9,155 bases of DNA from the NCBI GenBank assembly GCA_041567315.1, contig JBFGCA010000147.1, positions 1 to 9,155 of the forward strand. Reading direction: 5' to 3'. The position numbers and the translations under genes were made by a program. Positions 5,615 to 9,155 of this stretch are shown piece after piece (within the stretch, counting starts at the first letter, position 1; every line of letters begins with the position of its first letter). This stretch comes from JBFGCA01 sp041567315. GTDB taxonomy: Bacteria > Acidobacteriota > Thermoanaerobaculia > Multivoradales > JAHEKO01. The notes beneath the pieces are model-generated. The model was given only the letters and a program-made list of their open reading frames with translations. It had not been told where the DNA came from and did no database searches.

Positions 5615-5618
5615 AGAT

Positions 5619-7070
<1,452 letters not shown>

Positions 7071-7093
7071 GCCGGCGAGCCTCCGGCCCGGTG

Positions 7094-7126
7094 CCGGCGA
7101 CCCGCCCCGGCGACCCGCCCCGGCGG
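7094..7126 (+). repeat. 13-bp tandem repeat in the sufB-sufC gap
   Basis: CCGGCGACCCGCC occurs at 7094-7106 and again at 7107-7119, followed by a partial third copy CCGGCGG (7120-7126). It is non-coding on the evidence available. Because 13 is not a multiple of three, copy-number change would not be tolerated in a reading frame, consistent with an intergenic location. Confidence 0.75.
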
Positions 7127-7136
7127 AGGGCTGCCG

Positions 7137-7163
7137 GTCGGGCCAGGGTTCCCGCCGGCCGAC
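7137..7163 (+). other. Imperfect hairpin in the sufB-sufC gap
   Basis: GTCGG (7137-7141) pairs with CCGAC (7159-7163). Interior CC/GG and GG/CC steps around 7143-7153 could continue the stem with small bulges. There is no T run after it, so it is unlikely to be a full terminator; it could stabilise the sufB message or attenuate read-through into sufC. Confidence 0.3.
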
Positions 7164-7192
7164 GGAATTCGAGACCGCGAGATTCAAGATCC

Positions 7193-7198
7193 AAGGAG
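7193..7198 (+). promoter_or_regulatory. Ribosome binding site of sufC
   Basis: A consensus AAGGAG lies 11 bases before the ATG at 7210. The spacing is a little long but much better than the 17 bases to the second in-frame ATG (7216), so it supports the upstream start. Confidence 0.65.
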
Positions 7199-7209
7199 AC
7201 CGTAACGAT

Positions 7210-7986
7210 ATGAGCATGCTGGAGATCCGCGATCTCCACGCCCGGGCCGAGGAGATCGAGATCCTCAAGGGCGTGGAGCTGACCATGAACCCGGGCGAGG
7301 TCCACGCCATCATGGGACCCAACGGCTCGGGAAAATCGACCCTGGCTCGCGTGCTGGCGGGTGACGAGGGCTACGAGATCACCGCCGGCAGCGTCCGCTA
7401 CCGTGGCCAGGATCTGCTGGAGCAGGCCCCCGAGGAGCGGGCCCGCGAGGGTCTTTTCATGGCCTTCCAGTACCCGGTGGAGATCCCCGGGGTGTCCAAC
7501 GTCTACTTCCTCAAGGCGGCGCTCAACGCCATCCGCAAGCATCGCGGCGAGCCGGAGATGGACGCCGTCGAGTTCCTGGCCTACGTGCGCGAGAAGATGA
7601 AGCTCGTCAAGATGGACGAGACGCTGCTCCAGCGCCCGGTCAACGAGGGCTTCTCGGGTGGCGAGAAGAAGCGCAACGAGATCTTCCACATGGCGGTCCT
7701 CGACCCGGTGCTGGCGGTGCTTGACGAGACCGACTCGGGGCTCGACATCGATGCCCTGAAGATCGTCGCCGACGGCGTCAGCACGCTGCGCAGCCCGCAG
7801 CGCGCCTTCCTGGTGATCACCCACTACCAGCGGCTGCTCAACTACATCGTGCCCGACTTCGTCCACTGCATGGTGGATGGCCGGCTGGTCCGCTCGGGCG
7901 GCAAGGAGCTGGCCCTCGAGCTGGAGGAGAAGGGCTATGCCTGGCTGGAGGGCGAGGCGGCCGCGGCTCAGCCGGTGAGCGCCTGA
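7210..7986 (+). CDS. sufC: Fe-S cluster assembly ATPase SufC
   Basis: SufC is the ABC-type ATPase of the cytosolic SufBCD complex; ATP-driven dimerisation opens the SufB-SufD interface for cluster assembly. It is not a membrane transporter subunit. The 258 residues carry all ATPase motifs: Walker A GPNGSGKST (36-44), Q-loop Q87, ABC signature FSGGEKKR (148-155), Walker B LAVLDETDSGLD (168-179) with catalytic E173, and switch H205 in ITHYQRLL. The DETDSGLDID sequence and EGFSGGEKKRNEI are SufC-specific variants. The last 12 or so residues are an Ala-rich tail beyond the usual SufC end. It sits between sufB and sufD, with sufD starting 14 bases after its stop. Confidence 0.98.
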   Translation: MSMLEIRDLHARAEEIEILKGVELTMNPGEVHAIMGPNGSGKSTLARVLAGDEGYEITAGSVRYRGQDLLEQAPEERAREGLFMAFQYPVEIPGVSNVYFLKAALNAIRKHRGEPEMDAVEFLAYVREKMKLVKMDETLLQRPVNEGFSGGEKKRNEIFHMAVLDPVLAVLDETDSGLDIDALKIVADGVSTLRSPQRAFLVITHYQRLLNYIVPDFVHCMVDGRLVRSGGKELALELEEKGYAWLEGEAAAAQPVSA

Positions 7987-7992
7987 GGGGGG
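7985..7992 (+). promoter_or_regulatory. Ribosome binding site of sufD overlapping the sufC stop
   Basis: GAGGGGGG begins inside the TGA stop of sufC and ends 8 bases before the ATG at 8001. This arrangement suggests translational coupling, which would help keep SufC and SufD output matched. Confidence 0.5.
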
Positions 7993-8000
7993 TGGTGGCG

Positions 8001-9155
8001 ATGGCTACGATCGGCACCATCCCGGCCCCCGGCGGTCTTCGCGAAGCGGTCGGCCTGCTGGCCGGGCAGGCGGCCCCCGGCGAGCCGGAGCGCCTGCGCG
8101 AGCTCCGCCGCGAGGCCGCCGAGCGCTTTGCGGAGCTGGGCTTCCCGACCGTCCGCGACGAGGAGTGGCGGTTCACCAACGTGGCGCCGATCGCCCGCAC
8201 CGACCTGCGGCCGGCCGCTGCCGCGGCGCCGCTCGAGGCGGCCGCGGTCGAGGAGTTCCTCTATCCGGACTGCTTTCAGCTGGTGCTGAGCAACGGTCAC
8301 CTGGTGCCCGAGCTGTCGCGTCTGGAGGGGCTGCCCGAAGGGGTGGTGGTGGCCGGGCTCCGCGAGGCGCTCCAGCGCCACCCCGACCTGGTCGAGACCC
8401 ACCTGGGGCGGCTCGCGGGCTGGCGGGAGCATCCCTTCGTGGCGCTCAACACGGCGCTCTACCGGGACGGGGCCTTCATCCGGGTGCCCCGCGGCGTGGT
8501 GCTCGAGCGGCCGATCCACCTGCTGCTGGTCGGCTGCCCCGGGGAGCAGCCCGACGAGCAGCGGGTCGCCAGCTTTCCGCGCAATCTGATCGTCGCCGAG
8601 GAGAGCAGCCAGGCGACGGTCGTCGAGCAGTACGCGACCTGCGGGGACGGCGTCTACCTGACCGCGCCGGTGACCGAGATCGTCAACGGCGACAACGCGG
8701 TGGTCGATCACTACAAGCTGCAGCGCGAGTCGGTCGAGGCGTTCCACGTCGCGACTTTCCAGATGCGGCTGGGGCGCGACAGCAACTTCAGCTCGCACTC
8801 GATCTCGTGGGGCGGGGCGCTGGTGCGCAACGACGTCAACGCGGTGTTGGCCGGCGAGGGCGGCGAGGCGACCCTCAACGGCCTCTACATGGTCGAGGGC
8901 AGCCAGCTGGTCGACAACCACATGCGGGTCGACCACGTGGCGGCCCACTGCGACAGCCACGAGCTGTTCAAGGGCATCCTCGAGGGCCGCTCGCGGGCGG
9001 TGTTCAACGGCCGCATCTACGTCCACCCCGGGGCCCAGAAGACCGACGCCAAGCAGACCAACCGCAACCTGCTGCTGTCGCCCGACGCGCTGTGCAACTC
9101 CAACCCGCAGCTCGAGATCTTCGCCGACGACGTCAAGTGCACCCACGGCTCGACC
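8001..9155 (+). CDS. sufD: Fe-S cluster assembly protein SufD, cut by the right edge
   Basis: SufD is the SufB paralogue that pairs with it in the SufBC2D scaffold and is needed for iron acquisition and interface cluster formation. The window holds 385 codons with no stop, reading off the right end. The N-terminal helical region includes DEEWRFTNVAPIA (53-65). The beta-helix core begins PFVALNTALYRDGAFIRVPR (145-164), recognisably parallel to SufB's NFFAALNSAVFSDGSFVYVP. Later SufD motifs are YMVEGSQLVDNHMRVDH (296-312), SHELFKGILEGRSRAVFNG (319-337), TDAKQTNRNLLLS (348-360), and LEIFADDVKCTHGST (371-385). C380 and H382 correspond to E. coli C358 and H360, the residues implicated in assembly at the SufB-SufD interface. 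The remaining C-terminus, which binds SufC, is outside the window. The ATG at 8001 follows a GAGGGGGG site; cysteine desulfurase (sufS) would be expected downstream. Confidence 0.97.
   Translation, partial: MATIGTIPAPGGLREAVGLLAGQAAPGEPERLRELRREAAERFAELGFPTVRDEEWRFTNVAPIARTDLRPAAAAAPLEAAAVEEFLYPDCFQLVLSNGHLVPELSRLEGLPEGVVVAGLREALQRHPDLVETHLGRLAGWREHPFVALNTALYRDGAFIRVPRGVVLERPIHLLLVGCPGEQPDEQRVASFPRNLIVAEESSQATVVEQYATCGDGVYLTAPVTEIVNGDNAVVDHYKLQRESVEAFHVATFQMRLGRDSNFSSHSISWGGALVRNDVNAVLAGEGGEATLNGLYMVEGSQLVDNHMRVDHVAAHCDSHELFKGILEGRSRAVFNGRIYVHPGAQKTDAKQTNRNLLLSPDALCNSNPQLEIFADDVKCTHGST

Noticed and set aside
5573..5618. Second operator or promoter between the Rrf2 gene and sufB
   Set aside because: I looked for a copy of the AGGACC/GGTCCT dyad and for -35/-10 pairs in this 46-base gap and found only the sufB ribosome binding site.
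7968..9146. A 392-codon minus-strand open frame opposite sufD
   Set aside because: The plus-strand frame encodes SufD continuously to the window edge with conserved motifs. The minus-strand product is a shadow.

Overview
This is a GC-rich (roughly 70% by eye), gene-dense bacterial chromosomal window with short intergenic gaps. It holds two oppositely oriented blocks. The gene mix is a GTP-type PEP carboxykinase, a SMUG1-type uracil-DNA glycosylase and an Rrf2-sufBCD operon. Together with the strong G/C bias at third codon positions, this fits a high-GC environmental lineage such as Acidobacteriota or a deltaproteobacterial/myxobacterial relative. No rRNA or other marker gene fixes the taxon, so this placement is tentative. 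I see no phage, transposon, CRISPR or tRNA signals.

Left block (minus strand, read right to left): a PAS-PAS-PAS-GGDEF-EAL cyclic-di-GMP enzyme (3006 to 502), a 67-residue dodecin-family protein (388 to 185), and the first 56 codons of a GTP-dependent PEP carboxykinase (170 to the left edge). The dodecin stop and the carboxykinase ribosome binding site are adjacent, so these two are probably co-transcribed. A GC-rich hairpin lies between the EAL gene and the dodecin gene.

Right block (plus strand): a SMUG1-like uracil-DNA glycosylase (3064-3792) is followed after 23 bases by an AI-2E-family membrane protein (3816-5000). The suf iron-sulfur cluster assembly operon comes next: an Rrf2-family regulator (5108-5572), sufB (5619-7070), sufC (7210-7986) and sufD (8001 to beyond the right edge). 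SufB, SufC and SufD form the scaffold/ATPase complex that assembles Fe-S clusters. The Rrf2 protein carries three cysteines suited to sensing a cluster. A near-consensus promoter, whose -35 box contains the stop codon of the membrane protein gene, is followed by a 21-bp imperfect palindrome over the predicted transcription start. This suggests feedback control of the operon by its first gene product.

Most of the window is recognisable housekeeping and signalling content, and I found no convincing new system. The points most worth checking are the suf promoter/operator, the repeat-containing 139-base gap between sufB and sufC, residue changes at functional positions in SMUG1, dodecin and the GGDEF domain, and the linkage of a dodecin with a PAS-rich c-di-GMP enzyme.
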